From the NCBI GenBank assembly GCA_000697665.1, contig KL197712.1, forward strand, positions 1,095,468 through 1,159,467: a stretch of DNA of 64,000 bases, read 5' to 3'. The translations under genes were made by a program, and so were the position numbers. How positions within the stretch are numbered: the first letter of the stretch is position 1; every line of letters begins with the position of its first letter. Below, piece after piece: positions 48,958 to 63,500 of the stretch. The notes under the pieces are model-generated. The model was not told the DNA's origin. It worked only from the letters and a program-made list of their open reading frames with translations, and made no database searches. The DNA is from Jaapia argillacea MUCL 33604 (Eukaryota > Basidiomycota > Agaricomycetes > Jaapiales > Jaapiaceae).

Positions 48958-49610
48958 TCAGACCCAACGACGATTAGCAGCAGCCCTCCTCTGCTCTTCG
49001 AGGATCTGCTCTTGGCGTTTCTTCTCTTCCTCCATACGGGCCTTATGATCAGCCAATTTCTGGGGAAAGAATCATCAGGATATGAAACGAGAAATTTCAA
49101 GGTTGAAACCGTAACACATACTGATTTCAAAGACGACACAGTCGAGAGGATACCATCCAATGTAGCTTCAGAAATTTCTGTCATCTGCTCATGGGACGTG
49201 ATTAATGAGAGGTAGAAGGATGAAAATGAACAAGCACGAACTGTGTCTGAGGCCTTAGCTTTCATGGCCATCATTCGCTCCTTCTCTTCCTCCCAGTTGG
49301 CCGGCACATACTGGGGGGCAGCCTGCTGCTGCCCCGGCTGACCAGTACCCCAGGTCGGCGATCCTCCGTCCTCGAATCGCGCTTGTGCCTGGGCTTGGAT
49401 GGATGGTGGAGGTGCGTAGGGAGGTGCACCAGCGGTAGGTGGATCGGCATCGACTGGGGCCTCCTTCACCCTCCTGCATCGCGACTTCCAGCCCTCAACG
49501 CTACGATTCTCATGGCTCTTGAACCACCACGCAGTGGCAAGGCCACCAAGGATAAACCAGAAGAGGCGAGCGGGGCGGCGACCGTAACCTCCATAGTAAT
49601 GAGGATGCAT
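48958..49610 (-). CDS. Small single-pass membrane protein with coiled-coil tail, unknown function
   Basis: I do not recognise a named family. The start MHPHYYGGYGRRPARLFWF leads into a single hydrophobic segment (FWFILGGLATAWWF). A Pro/Ala/Gln-rich linker and a charged helix (WEEEKERMMAMKAKASDT) follow. After one intron the last exon continues the helix (LADHKARMEEEKKRQEQIL) and ends AAANRRWV at the TGA at 48958-48960. The layout is an N-terminal anchor plus a soluble coiled coil, about 170 residues in all. It could be a mitochondrial or ER membrane protein; the short basic N-terminus before the helix would fit either. Confidence 0.65.
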
Positions 49611-50221
49611 TTTATCGATAGGAAACTAGGTGATAGGTGTTGCTGAAGATCGATGTCGGTGAGCAGTGAACTGATTGTTCTGTGGTTGAGATTCAAGGGA
49701 ACCTGTGCCCTTATATTCCATGGATGGAGACTGCGAGCAAAGTGCCGGCCGGGGAGAGGCGTCAGCGACTGGAACGCAACACGACATCTACGCAGGAAGC
49801 GCAGCGAGTTTCCGACATTGCCCAAGCCATTTGAAACGATTTCAACCAGCCGCGAGGACGCGACTGTGCTTGGATGCAATTTAGATCATTTGCCGAACCG
49901 ACGCGCAACAGAAAGGCAGAAGGCAAGACAACTCAGACAAAATGTTGACGCGTGTTGGCGGCTGTTGACGGCAACCCTGCCGAACTGTTCGCCCCTCCTC
50001 CTTTTCCAATGTCGACGACGACGACGAGCATCCCAAAGCCAGAGGACAACGTCAGGCCTCACAATTACGTCGAGCACTTCAGAGTATGCATCTTCCCATT
50101 CAACCATGCACATAAACATATCTGAGACTCTTTCCGTCGAGCCTAGGGGCGACACGTTACAACCAAGTTCATCGAGTTCGTCCCATAAGCACCTCTGTAT
50201 CACCGGCTCCAATTGTTAACG
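49611..50221. other. Divergent region with a possible 5' exon of COX23
   Basis: An ATG at 50009 opens MSTTTTSIPKPEDNVRPHNY and ends at a GTATGC donor at 50094. It looks like the N-terminus expected for COX23. I find no acceptor in the right phase before the next exon, so it is left unjoined. Nothing else is recognised. Confidence 0.4.
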
Positions 50222-50469
50222 ATGGACCGCATGAAATTTACCGATGCAACTCCCAGTCCTTGCGAAGATGCAGCCAAGGCTTCTATGGACTGCTTGAACC
50301 GCAATGATTACGATCGGGAGAGTTGTTTGAATTTCTTCCAAGCGTATCGGGATTGCAAAAAGACTTGGGTGTGTCCGTGTCGCCACCATAGTTACTTCCA
50401 GGCTGATAAGACGCCCCCAAGGTGGAACAGAGGAAGTCGGATCGTCGTGCAGGCCGACCCAGCGCCTAG
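50222..50469 (+). CDS. COX23: Cytochrome c oxidase assembly protein COX23-like (twin CX9C)
   Basis: This is a small intermembrane-space protein of the CHCH type, implicated in copper delivery and cytochrome oxidase assembly. Two CX9C pairs are visible: C-EDAAKASMD-C and C-LNFFQAYRD-C. They are separated by LNRNDYDRES and followed by KKTW. The intron 50369-50421 joins W to VEQRKSDRRAGRPSA, the typical basic tail. Exons of 147 and 48 bases give 64 residues from the ATG at 50222. The protein may be longer if the open block from 50009 is a first exon. The gene is convergent with the amidase gene. Confidence 0.82.
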
Positions 50470-50667
50470 CTTGGGGATCCCTCACCGCTCAAGGTTCTGT
50501 TCGTACTTGGACACAATTTCTTGACGCAGACTTTGTACCAGCTGCAGACAAAAAGGAATGTAACATTTTGGGTAGGAAAAGGAGCGTGCTATGTAGTAAC
50601 ATCCCTCGAGCTATTAAGCTATGGGTAAAAATATGATCCACAAGAAAATAAAGATGGCGATAGGAAA

Positions 50668-53058
50668 CTAACGAACGAACTTATCCCTGGTCCACATCCC
50701 CGGACCAAACCCTCTCGGTCCCAACGCCTCGTCGACCACACGCATCATAGCCAGAACCTTCTCATCCTCCCAAGTCTTCCCAACAATTTGAATACCAACA
50801 GGCAAGCCGTTCATTTTCTCGACATCGTATACGGGCGCCTTTCCACTGTACAAAGCATCCTGCAACAGCTTGGATCCGCCGATTGGAGAATCCCACTCCT
50901 CAGTGAGCTTGTCAAGGGTTGCATCGACCCGAGTGACTGGAACAGAACCAGCAGGTGATTCCACCATGTTGTACAAGATAGTAGCTGCCGCTAGTGGTGC
51001 AAGATTGGCACAACCGCTACGGTGAATTCAATCAGTGACTGAGACGTCGATGAAGCGGGTGGTGCACATACCCATGAGGAAGACCAGGCAAGGCTTGGAC
51101 AGGAGCGACAATACCGTCCAGTTCATGCTTCTGCCAAACCTGGGGGAATACTCAGCTACAACTCCTCGATCGATTTCGACAGGATGTAGGGCACTCACCT
51201 CTCGGTAGAACAATCTCTTATATTCGTCCCTCTGCGCGACTACGGTGTAGAGTTCTCGAACGGGTTTCACGCGAGCTTCCCCAACAATATTCGAGAACAT
51301 GGTGTCTCCGATCACACTGCTCAGAGCCCAGCATGCGACAGAACGGACGAAGCCTGACCGAGGAGTGGATGATAAGTTCAGTACACCGGCGATAAATTGG
51401 CATGCAACTGACTGAAGAGCTTTGGACCAAGAGTCACAAGGAACAAGGCTGACTCCTAAAACAATGTCAACATTTGAGAGTGCGACTTGACGACCCTAAA
51501 GGGCTGATCCACACCTGAGGATCAGGCCCGAGGTGGGACAACAGAGTCTTGTATCCATCTGCAGCTGTCAACGAGATGAAGATCTCCATTGCTTTGGAAG
51601 CTATCGTATAACAAAGTTCGTCACAAATTGAGTCTCCGAAACACCGACAATGCACTCACGAAGAGGAACCTCAATCTCCACGCACTCGTGTCCTTTGGCC
51701 CTAAGAGCAGCAACGGTCTCCAGAACAGCTCGCTTGTTCGCAGGGGAAGCCTTGACGAATCCATCTAAGATTAAATGGAATAGTTGAATAACAGAACGGC
51801 GAGATAGATGAGAGAACACAAACCGTTGGTGTAGTATCCAAAGCGTAATTTAGAGGGAAGTTTCTGCTCGCGGAACGGAAGAGGTGTCAATTCGCAGTAT
51901 GGGTCTGGTCGACCAAAGATGGATTGGCAAACGAGTTCCAAGTCGTCCAGAGACCTATAGATAGTGGTTGTGAGCAAGGAATCAATCTGAACAGAAGACA
52001 AGGCCATACCTTGTCATGGGGCCTGTGACAGTTTTGATAGACTCAAAACCTTTCGTGGGGCCTGTGGTGCGGAGGTGAGGTCATTAACGCCTGGTCACAA
52101 GGAGGATCGACAAGCGGAACTTACTTCGAGCACCCAAAGTGCTAAACCTCCCCACACCCGGTTTCAGGCTGTAAATTCCGCAATAACTAGCAGGAATTCT
52201 CAAACTTCCACCGATATCCGAACCCACTCCCATAGCGGCACCGTCCATAGCTAAAAGGGCACCTTCACCACCAGAACTACCTCCGCAAGTGTAGTGTGCG
52301 GACCACGGATTGAGACTGACTCCCCAAAGGGGATTCGAACATTCGAAGGCAAGCATAGTTTGAGGAACGTTGGTCTTGACGAAGGGAATGGCGCCGAGGT
52401 CTCGATATTCGCTGACGAGCTAGGTGAATTTGAGCTTCATATCTTCGATGAATGAACCACGTGAACTTACGAAGGCATCCGTAGAGCATGGCTTGTTGGC
52501 CCATTGAGTAAAGCCGATGGTAGCATCCACGCCGGCAATCTCGACTTGTAGGGATCAGAGGGGAACGTGAAGCAATAACATAAAGACATACATTGATCCT
52601 TAAAACTGACGGGAACACCGTGAAGAGGTCCCTTGAGATGGCCAGTTCTCGCAAATTCTTCGTCAAGAGCTCGAGCTTCTTTCCGAGCCGTCTCGAAGAA
52701 CACTTAGGAATCCAAATGTCAAGAAACCAAACAGCGCCCAAAGACGGAGGTAACGTACCTTCGGTCAAACAGTTGGTAATGGAATGTGCAAGTGCGGCGC
52801 GAGCGATGTAAGCTTCAAGCACGTCGATTGCCATCCATTGGCCCAACTTGATTCGTCGGACAATTTCAGAAGCTATAAAGCGTTTCTAGCTTCAACAAAA
52901 AAGGTCCCGTCAAATGCAATGATGATCGACGTACCGGTGACGCTCAGGTACTCTCCATGCACCGTGGCATCAAAGCGAGGGGCTGACTGGAGGGCTGCCT
53001 CGCGCTCAGCGCGTTTAGCCTGGACGATAGTCTTGTACGAGCTGGAAAAGGGCCACAT
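50668..53058 (-). CDS. Amidase (amidase-signature family, acetamidase/FAAH-like)
   Basis: This is a Ser-Ser-Lys hydrolase that cleaves carboxamides; the specific substrate is unknown. The start MWPFSSSYKTIVQAKRAE is followed by an N-terminal helix region. Later exons contain LHGVPVSFKDQC (catalytic Lys) and HYTCGGSSGGEGALLA (cis-Ser), followed by MGVGSDIGGSLRIPASYCG (nucleophile Ser) and KPGVGRFSTLG. The C-terminal part shows NGLPVGIQIVGKTWEDEKVL, the usual end of the family, and DEALGPRGFGPG. About nine exons encode roughly 550 residues. All three catalytic residues are present, so the enzyme should be active. Confidence 0.9.
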
Positions 53059-53653
53059 TGTTGCTCAAGCGAAGTGGGAGGAGGAAGGATGGCTACATTC
53101 TGCGCTTGCTGTGACTTTATAAACGCGCATTTTAGATCGTCGCCTCTTCTGGTAAGCACTGGCGAAATGTCACTTTGTATTGACTTCAGGTCCCTGGTGT
53201 GCAATTGTTGCGACAAATTCAACTCTATTCTCGTCAGGGGCCGCGATAGGCGGAACCAAAATCATGCTCGCTCAGTTCTGGAATATTCATTTTTGCGACG
53301 ACTCGACCACAGCTGCTCAAAATACAGCTATTTTCGAAGGGTGCATCTCACACCAGTTCAAGGAGGGTGCTCGATTCCGGAACGAGAGTGGCAGCTGAAA
53401 AGGCCTAGTAAGGTAGTGAAGCTAGCAATATGCGATACTCATCGAAGCTCCATGTCATTGTAGCTTCATCAAAATTCTCGTTAGTGCCGGCGGCGGGGAA
53501 TGATCCGCAAGAAACAGAATGGACCAGGGAAGCGGAGATGGAGACAGAATAAGATCAGCTCAGATATTCAATCAGAACCCTGTCGACACAGAGCCCGATC
53601 GAAGACAACAGTAATATACACAAAACGAGGAATAAATGCCAACCCACAATCCA
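53059..53653. other. Amidase promoter and U2AF2 3' flank
   Basis: Only short open frames are present, with no ATG-initiated conserved block. No gene or repeat is recognised. Confidence 0.5.
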
Positions 53654-55945
<2,292 letters not shown>

Positions 55946-56168
55946 TGTTGTTTTGCGCTGCAGTGACTGTGCGTGTCGACTGTGAAGGAGGTTGTTGAAC
56001 GCAAAAGTTTGGACTCCGCTGTTTACGGTAGCAGTCTCCGTAGCGCTTGGAGCCGGATACCCGACGAATCCAGATTTGCCGGAGGCGCTGGTGTAAGTCC
56101 TGCGGCAGCACTGGCATCGCACCCAAACACTCTTTGAACCAATACTCTCATCTTTGCTGCGCAACCAG

Positions 56169-56878
56169 ATGACCACCGAACTCCCATACGCCGCCGACGC
56201 TGAAGTCTCGCTTTCTTACGATGAACTAGAGGTACGCATTAGTGGTGGTTCTCGTGTCTGGGCTGTTCACTGACGTCTTTTCTGTCTAATCCTAGGTGCT
56301 CCGATCACAGTACGAGAGGGAAGTTGCAGCGGGACATGTCACCGTGCAGACAAAATTCAACTATTCGTGGGGGCTTGTGAAGAGCCCAATTCGTGATGAC
56401 CAAGTCGAGGGCGTTCGTTTACTGCAAGGTGCGTTCCTCCAACATTCTTTGCAAGGGTATCAATTCTGAATCCCTGGATGTAGAAATTTACCGGTCGGAG
56501 CCGACAAGACGAAGAGAATGTCTATATTACCTCGCTCTGGGACATTACAAGATGGGAAACTACGAAGATGCCCGAAAGTTCAACGGTATGTGCAACTCTC
56601 CACCCCCAGTCTCCCTTTACTGACTCCGGAATTCTTCGTTCCAGCTCTGTTAATGGATAAGGAACCGACGAACATGCAAGCTCTGAGTCTTGGAACCCTT
56701 ATCGACAAGAAAGTTGCACGAGGTTCGTCGGTCTCCTCACCCCTCTTCCTCAGAAACGTACCAATCTAACGTATTCTCAATTTTAGAGGGTTATATCGGA
56801 ATGGCACTCGCGGGAGGCGCAGCAGCGGTGGGCGCAATACTTCTCGCAACCGTAATACGGCGAGCCTCCCGCAAATGA
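56169..56878 (+). CDS. FIS1: Mitochondrial fission protein FIS1
   Basis: This is a tail-anchored outer-membrane receptor for the fission machinery on mitochondria and peroxisomes. Exon 1 (56169-56231) gives [20 protein letters not shown]. Exon 2 starts at 56296 with [20 protein letters not shown] and continues [21 protein letters not shown] further splice gives [20 protein letters not shown], followed by [13 protein letters not shown], the TPR-like pair. The last exons read [20 protein letters not shown], then the C-terminal membrane anchor [19 protein letters not shown] and a basic RRASRK tail that directs it to mitochondria. Confidence 0.94.
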
Positions 56879-57548
56879 TTCCATCCTCTTCACCACACTA
56901 ACTCGCCCACTCTCCTACCCCCTCCTCCTACATACGCCGTTCCACTCCACCCACTCGTTATCCTCGCTGTCCACCTTGTTCTCCTTCGTCGCAATGCACA
57001 ATTTGTCCACAAAAAAATACAAATATCCGAATCCTCCCCTCAATTATACTTTATGATTATCTTTTGGCGATTGTACGTTGGGCGTCGGGTGCGGGTTGTG
57101 TGATTAAGACCGAGCGGAGTTGGGATATAAATCGGGTGTGTGGTTTCGTGGAGATATGAGGGAGCTGGACGATGTTCGAGCGTATTGTATCAGTCCCCGC
57201 ACGATCGCCGAATGTACTTAATGACAATATTTCACCCAGTCTTCCCTCAGCGTGAAACCAACAAGGGGCGTCCCAATGTCCAAATGCATTGTAAATGTCC
57301 AGCACGTACATTGTCGTCCGTTCAAGCTGTCTAGACGCTATTCTACACACAACAATTCAGAAGAAAGCAAGTTGAAAACATTGTAAACAGATGGTGAGGG
57401 AGCACTGAATGTAAGTTACATTGCGTTAGATGCGTGGTGGGACAGACATGCGATGCGAGTGTGTATAGGATCGATGAGGATGTCGTGAGCGTGGATGGTA
57501 GGAGATCTAGGAATACAGATGCAAGAAACCAAGAACCAAGAACAGCCA
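56879..57548. other. Convergent 3' intergenic region, FIS1 / M50B-like gene
   Basis: The minus-strand open frames at 57057-57350 and 57343-57552 are not recognised. The second may partly be the last exon of the M50B-like gene. Otherwise nothing was seen. Confidence 0.45.
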
Positions 57549-59075
57549 TCACGTCGGCAAAAATTGATCTAAAACCACCAAACGCTCAGCTTAAACTCAT
57601 TCCAGAATGGAAGGCAGGAGGGGAAGGAGACGTACGAGCTTCAGCCATCATCTGGTCGGGAGTTCTCTGCGCAAAAGCCAAGGCGCAGTGTAAGTCTCCT
57701 ACACAGAGGAGGAGAGTAAGAAAGGAAGACGAGGAAACGGAATGCATACCTTGAAAGCTTCTATGCCCAGGATTGTGAAACCTATTAGGGCGCCGACTTC
57801 GAAGAGGATCCAGAAAAATCCCCACACTGTGTCAAGTGAGCGGCATACGTTGATGAGACTTCAAATGTAATGGGGGGAGTGATAGGATATGCCTGAAGGG
57901 AGGGAGGCTGGGAGGGGAGGATAGATGACTCACCGTGTGCGGATATACGAGGGTAGAGTATCGCGAACTGCGTACAGTCCGAATCATTGGCTTTTCGGAA
58001 GAACTTATCGTCTGCTATGTCCCCTGCACGGCAAAGAATATCAATTGACCAGGTGTCCAAAGCACATAATCAGATTAGATCATGGTTAGGGTACTCACAG
58101 ACGACGTAAAATATGCTTGAAGAAAGGTTGGGAGGATCAGCGAGAGAGGACATGGAACTGTGGGGATACGTACTTCATGACGCCGATGAAGAGACAGTAC
58201 CATCTTAGAGCGTCCCTAAAACGAGGTGAGTTCCAGTGCATAGGCGAAAACAAGTAGGACTTACGCATGGTCGACAAACCAAAAGCCAATCATCAGACCC
58301 TCATAACAAAACGTCAAGAATATTGTCCTAGTCACCCAACTTCAGTGACTTCCTCCCCCAGTAATATTGAAGAAATCTCACAACTTATCCCTCACAAGTA
58401 CAAGCGGACACAGCAGCCCCAAGCCAATGACGAAGCTCAAAATCTTCGCCACCAATGTGTCGAATCCTCCAAGGATAAAAACGCCGCCGAAGGCTGTGGA
58501 GCCTATATAACCTGCTGAGAGAATTGTTGGTGGATGACCGCCTTGGACTAAGGTGCAACCGCCCAGGTTAGGATCGATCGTGACTTTGAGGATGGTGCCG
58601 CCCGTCATTACCGCCTATTTGTGCCGATGGGGTTTAGGGTGCAAAGCAGTACATGAAGAGATGGGGAGCGAAGGACGACATACCATGATGATGTGACATA
58701 ACTCATGCCAGCCTATAGTCATTAGTTTCAGTGGATTGAGCAGGACTCTAAAGCCTGGTATGTTCCATATTGCGAATATCATGACTGCATAGACGACAAT
58801 CTTTCCGTTCCATTCCGAACATTCATTCCTCGTAAGTCGTCACAGGCCATGCGTCCAATGAACTAGGGACACGCACGACGTAGAGTATTGGAACCTAGAC
58901 CACATTCATCAGCGTTAATATTATTGTGCCGAGCTGGGCGGCGAGGGCAGGGAGGCAAGGTGAGGAGTGTACAGCTTACCTGGTCGTGAGTGGGTTGAGT
59001 TGGGGGAACTGACATTTTTGGTGCTATAGGTGGACGAGAAGGAACGACAGAAGGGGTAGTCTCTGGAGGAGCCAT
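57549..59075 (-). CDS. M50B-like multi-pass membrane peptidase domain protein
   Basis: This is an integral membrane protein with a peptidase-M50B-like domain, a family known from genome surveys with little functional work. The start MAPPETTPSVVPSRPPIAPK is Pro-rich and cytosolic. The exons then give KIVVYAVMIFAIWNIPGF, the metal-binding candidate TIGWHELCHIIM (an HExxH variant with both His and the Glu) and AVMTGGTILKVTIDP. Next come helices with GYIGSTAFGGVFILGG and VAKILSFVIGLGLL, the segment ADDKFFRKANDSDC, and a final helix FWILFEVGALIGFTILGI. The end is uncertain. With a GTACGT donor near 57620 the protein would end AHQFLPT at 57549; without it, at 57586. It is divergent from histone H2A. 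Confidence 0.78.
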
Positions 59076-59540
59076 GACCTGAGCAGCGTGCAGCGTCTAG
59101 ATATACTCCGCCACAAAATACAAGCAAAGTTCGGGCAGGTGATGAGGGGGAATGTGAAAGTGTGCAAGGCTGAACGTTCGAACCTTACGCGTGCACAATC
59201 CGCGCTTTTCCCTCGAGGAAGACGGAGGAGATATGGAGGGCAGGTGGATTTGGATGAGATCGGAGCGGTGATGATCAGCTTCTGCCTCGAGGCTGCCTCC
59301 ACTATTACCTTTGCTCCGTTTTTGTCAAAAGTCAAAAGTCGCGTGGGTAAAGGAACGCGTCTGTCACGTGAAGCCGTTGACACAGCTACACGTGACCTCG
59401 TTGACTGGTCAAGCACAGCGGAGTTTCAATTTCTCTTTATATACCTTGGTCGCGTCGCGTTCTTGAGTACCAACAACCCTTTCTCCAACGCCCACCATCC
59501 CCCTCAATTTCACCCTTTTTCGCTCATACAAGCTATAAAT
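59076..59540. promoter_or_regulatory. Divergent promoter region, M50B-like gene / histone H2A
   Basis: About 465 bases lie between opposed starts. A TATA-like TTTATATA at 59436-59443 sits about 100 bases before the H2A ATG. A short tandem of TCAAAAG is near 59326-59338. Confidence 0.5.
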
Positions 59541-60215
<675 letters not shown>

Positions 60216-60319
60216 ACTTGTTTCGTGCTTGGTGTATCTCGGTCTTGCTTGCATTCGCATTGTATTTTTTTCTGTATTGTTATGACCGCATAATTCTTAC
60301 CCGTTTACCCTACCTTTGA

Positions 60320-60577
60320 TCATTGTGCTGCAAATGCAGCCTTCAAAGTGGATAATTCAGCATAGCGACTGTATTTGGTAAGTCCGGGATAAGTAGTTTC
60401 AAAAATAGCCGTCGCATCAACCCCAAAGGGCGAAGGCAGTACAGGTTCAACAAATCCAATAACATCAGTTGCCCTGGTACACGTTTTGCTAGGGGCGCTG
60501 TACACGCACTGCCCTTTCCCTCGACCGTCTATATCTTGTAAAGTTACATATTGGAACCCACTTTCCAGAGGCAGCAA
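60320..60577 (-). other. Orphan open frame between H2A and the F-BAR RhoGAP gene
   Basis: An 85-codon minus-strand frame without an ATG has protein-like composition (GFQYVTLQDIDGRGKGQCVY, ATDVIGFVEPVLPSPFGVD). It begins just after an in-frame TAG that could serve as part of an acceptor site. No upstream exon is evident on the minus strand, because the F-BAR RhoGAP gene starts there. It may be a gene remnant, the last exon of an undetected gene, or chance. Confidence 0.25.
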
Positions 60578-60585
60578 AATCCACT

Positions 60586-63500
60586 ATGGCGGTCCTGTCA
60601 CTCCCGCTGACATTTACGAATTCGTTTTGGAGTCAGGATTATAGAAAAGGGTTGGAAGTCTTGTATGGCAAGCTTGAACATGTGTGTATCTTCATCCTTG
60701 TGTCGCTTGCTCGATCTATGCCTCCCTGTCGTGCACGTCGTATTGGAGACGAAGAGCTGACCTGGCTATCGTGCAGGGGGTTACAGAGAATGATGAGATT
60801 GTGGCGTTTATCAGGGTATGTTCTTCTCTTGAATACGGCTGAAGTTTTGTTGACGAACGATGTTCTTGCTTAGGCTCGAGCTGACGCTGAAGATGCGATT
60901 GCAGCTTCATTAATGTCTCCCTCAGCCACTGGTAACAAAGGTCAGTCCCCTTCTCCGTTAATCTTCCTCCTATTCCGCTGTCACCAACTCAACCCCCTCA
61001 GGCACAGGATTCGATACGGATGATGGCGCTTCGCTCCTGATGGCCTTTCGATGCTTACAAGCCGAGAGCGTCAACCAGGGCACAGCGCACCGACAGGTCG
61101 CGAAGGAGTTGAACGATTTGGTTGCTGGGCCATTTGAAGAGTGGGCTGTTGGGCATAGGGTGAGTTTTTGGTCATGTATTGTATTTTCTGATTTGACGGT
61201 ATTGATTGATTAACTTGGCTTAGGAGCGAATCAAGCAGAGTAAACAAAACCTTTTGGAAGGCTGGTTGAGAGCTTATGAGAGGGAGCAAGGCGAGGTACG
61301 TCACCGCCATTGTGACGGATTTACTATTCAAAACTGATGTTGACTATCTGTAGGTTGCCAAATTGAAGACTCAGTACTTGACGAAAATGAGGAAATCTGA
61401 CGAAGCGGAGGACGAGTACGTTTCTTTCCATATCCCTCCCCTCGGCGCCAATCAGTTTATTGAAAATTGTAATTACCTTTAGCGCCCGCTTTGCTCCAAC
61501 CTCGCAGTTCAACGACAAGTACACAACTTCGCCACGTCTTGGCCCGCAAACAGGGAGAGCGCCACCCCAACGCACGGCGAGCGTCTCTGAGAGGATTGCT
61601 CAGAGGCTCAAGGAGATTCAGAACAAGAGTCGTGGAACTCCTGCTGTACCTGAGGAGAAGGAGCCGCAGGAGCCCACTGAGCCAGTGGAGAAGGTGGATA
61701 AAGGCAAGGGTAAAGCCACAGAGGAGACTGCTTCTCCCCCAGCCATGTCCCCAGTCCTCCCACCAAAAGTTACCCTCCCGTCTCCTCCCTCCTCTCCTAC
61801 TCCGGCTGCCAATGCACCGCCACCGCCCATCCTCCTCGCCGGCCTTTCTTTCTCTCCCGCCGCCCTCTCTGCTCTCCTTACGAAAGCTCAAGACCAGATT
61901 GCTCTCCGACCTGTTCGGTTCCCGTTGTTGGGAGAGTATGAAAAATGTTTCCATGGAGAGGAGTTTGTGGAGTGGTTGAGGGTTAACGTTGAAGGATGGG
62001 CTGGGGATTGGGATAAGGCTGATGAGGGAGCGAGAGGGCTGTGCGAGGATTTGGGGTTGATGAGGAGGGTTGGAGAGTTGGGAAATGCTTGGGAAAGCAC
62101 AGATGAGGCTTGGTATCAGTTCAGACCCAAGGTGAGTACTTGGTGTCGTTTGGTTGGAATACTTGACGTTGATATTGGTGAATCCAGGCTTTTGAACTTG
62201 ATCCCAGCCAAGCCCCGAAGTCGCCTTCCTCTGCCACCGCTACGTCTCCTTCAGCCAACTTGGCGCCCGTAGCGGATAATTTACTCAAACGATCTGGTAC
62301 CTTTGTCAACTTAGTCCAGCGAGCCATAACGAATTCTTCCTCTACATTGCTTGCCTCTACCGGGGCTGGTGCTGAACCGCCCTTTGTGAAGTTGAAGGCG
62401 GAGGCGGAGGCTGCTGAGAAGGGGTATAGGGTTGGGGTGAGGAGGTTGGATAGGCAGAGGTTGGGTTTGGAGGAGATGGTTGAGGAGACTTTGAAGGGAT
62501 TGCAGAGGATGGAGGGGGATCGGTTGAGGGCCGTCAAAACTGGTTCGTAGGCTCCACTTTCGTCCCTTCGTACTTGATGCTGATATTTTTAACGGGTATA
62601 TAGTCCTCCTTCAATACCAAGGAACTCTCTCCAACCTCCCGCAATCCCTCTCCACCTCCCTCGAACTCTCGTCGACTGTTATAGCCTCCTACCAACCCGA
62701 ATCAGATCTGCAAGCTCTTATCGAACGGTATCGCACAGGTCCATTCCGACCCAACCCACATGTGTGGGAGAGTGTTGGGGCTGGGATTGGAGGATATGCA
62801 GAGGGTGAGATGGATACTGTGTTTGGGATCGATTTGAGGAAGTGGGCGGAAGGTGTTGGGGATGTTCAGGGCGGAGAGGGTGAAGTGCCGAAAGTGCCTG
62901 GTGTGTTGACGGCGCTCTTAGGTGCGCTTGGAGAGAAGTATGGGACTATGTCTAATGATGCTGGTTAGTGATCTTCTCATCGATCTACCCGCTTCCCGTT
63001 TCTGATCTTTGAATTTGGTTCCTGCTTGTAGAAAAACGGAAGACGTGGATCTATGAAGTCCCGCTTGCAGCTGTCCATCACCTCCGCGAGAGTATCAATG
63101 GTATCCCACCCACCCAAACGCTCCCCGCTGAGTTGTTTGAGAAACACGATGCGCCTATTCTGGCCAGTACGGTCAAGTTGTGGATGCTTGAGTTGGACCC
63201 ACCTCTTGGGCTTTGGGAAGGATGGGATGACATCAGGAAGATTTACCCCACCGGTGCGTGCATGCCCTGATAATGGATCGCTGGAAGTGTTGAATCTGAT
63301 GTGGGGCGTGCAGTTGGCCAGTCCGTTAATGGAGAAGCGTCGGAAGAGCAGAAGGAGCAGAGAATCCAAGAATTGGGGAGTGCTTTGCAGAAGCTACCCA
63401 GGGTCCATTTGTTCGTTTTGGATGCCGTTGTTTCCCATCTGAGGAAGTGAGTGTTTATTCCACCATTCTTTCATGTCTTGGTCATTGAGCGGAATTGGTT

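Noticed and set aside
57057-57350. A 97-codon minus-strand open frame downstream of the M50B-like gene
   Set aside because: It lies in convergent 3' flanking DNA, with no recognised family; an internal ATG exists but nothing else supports it.
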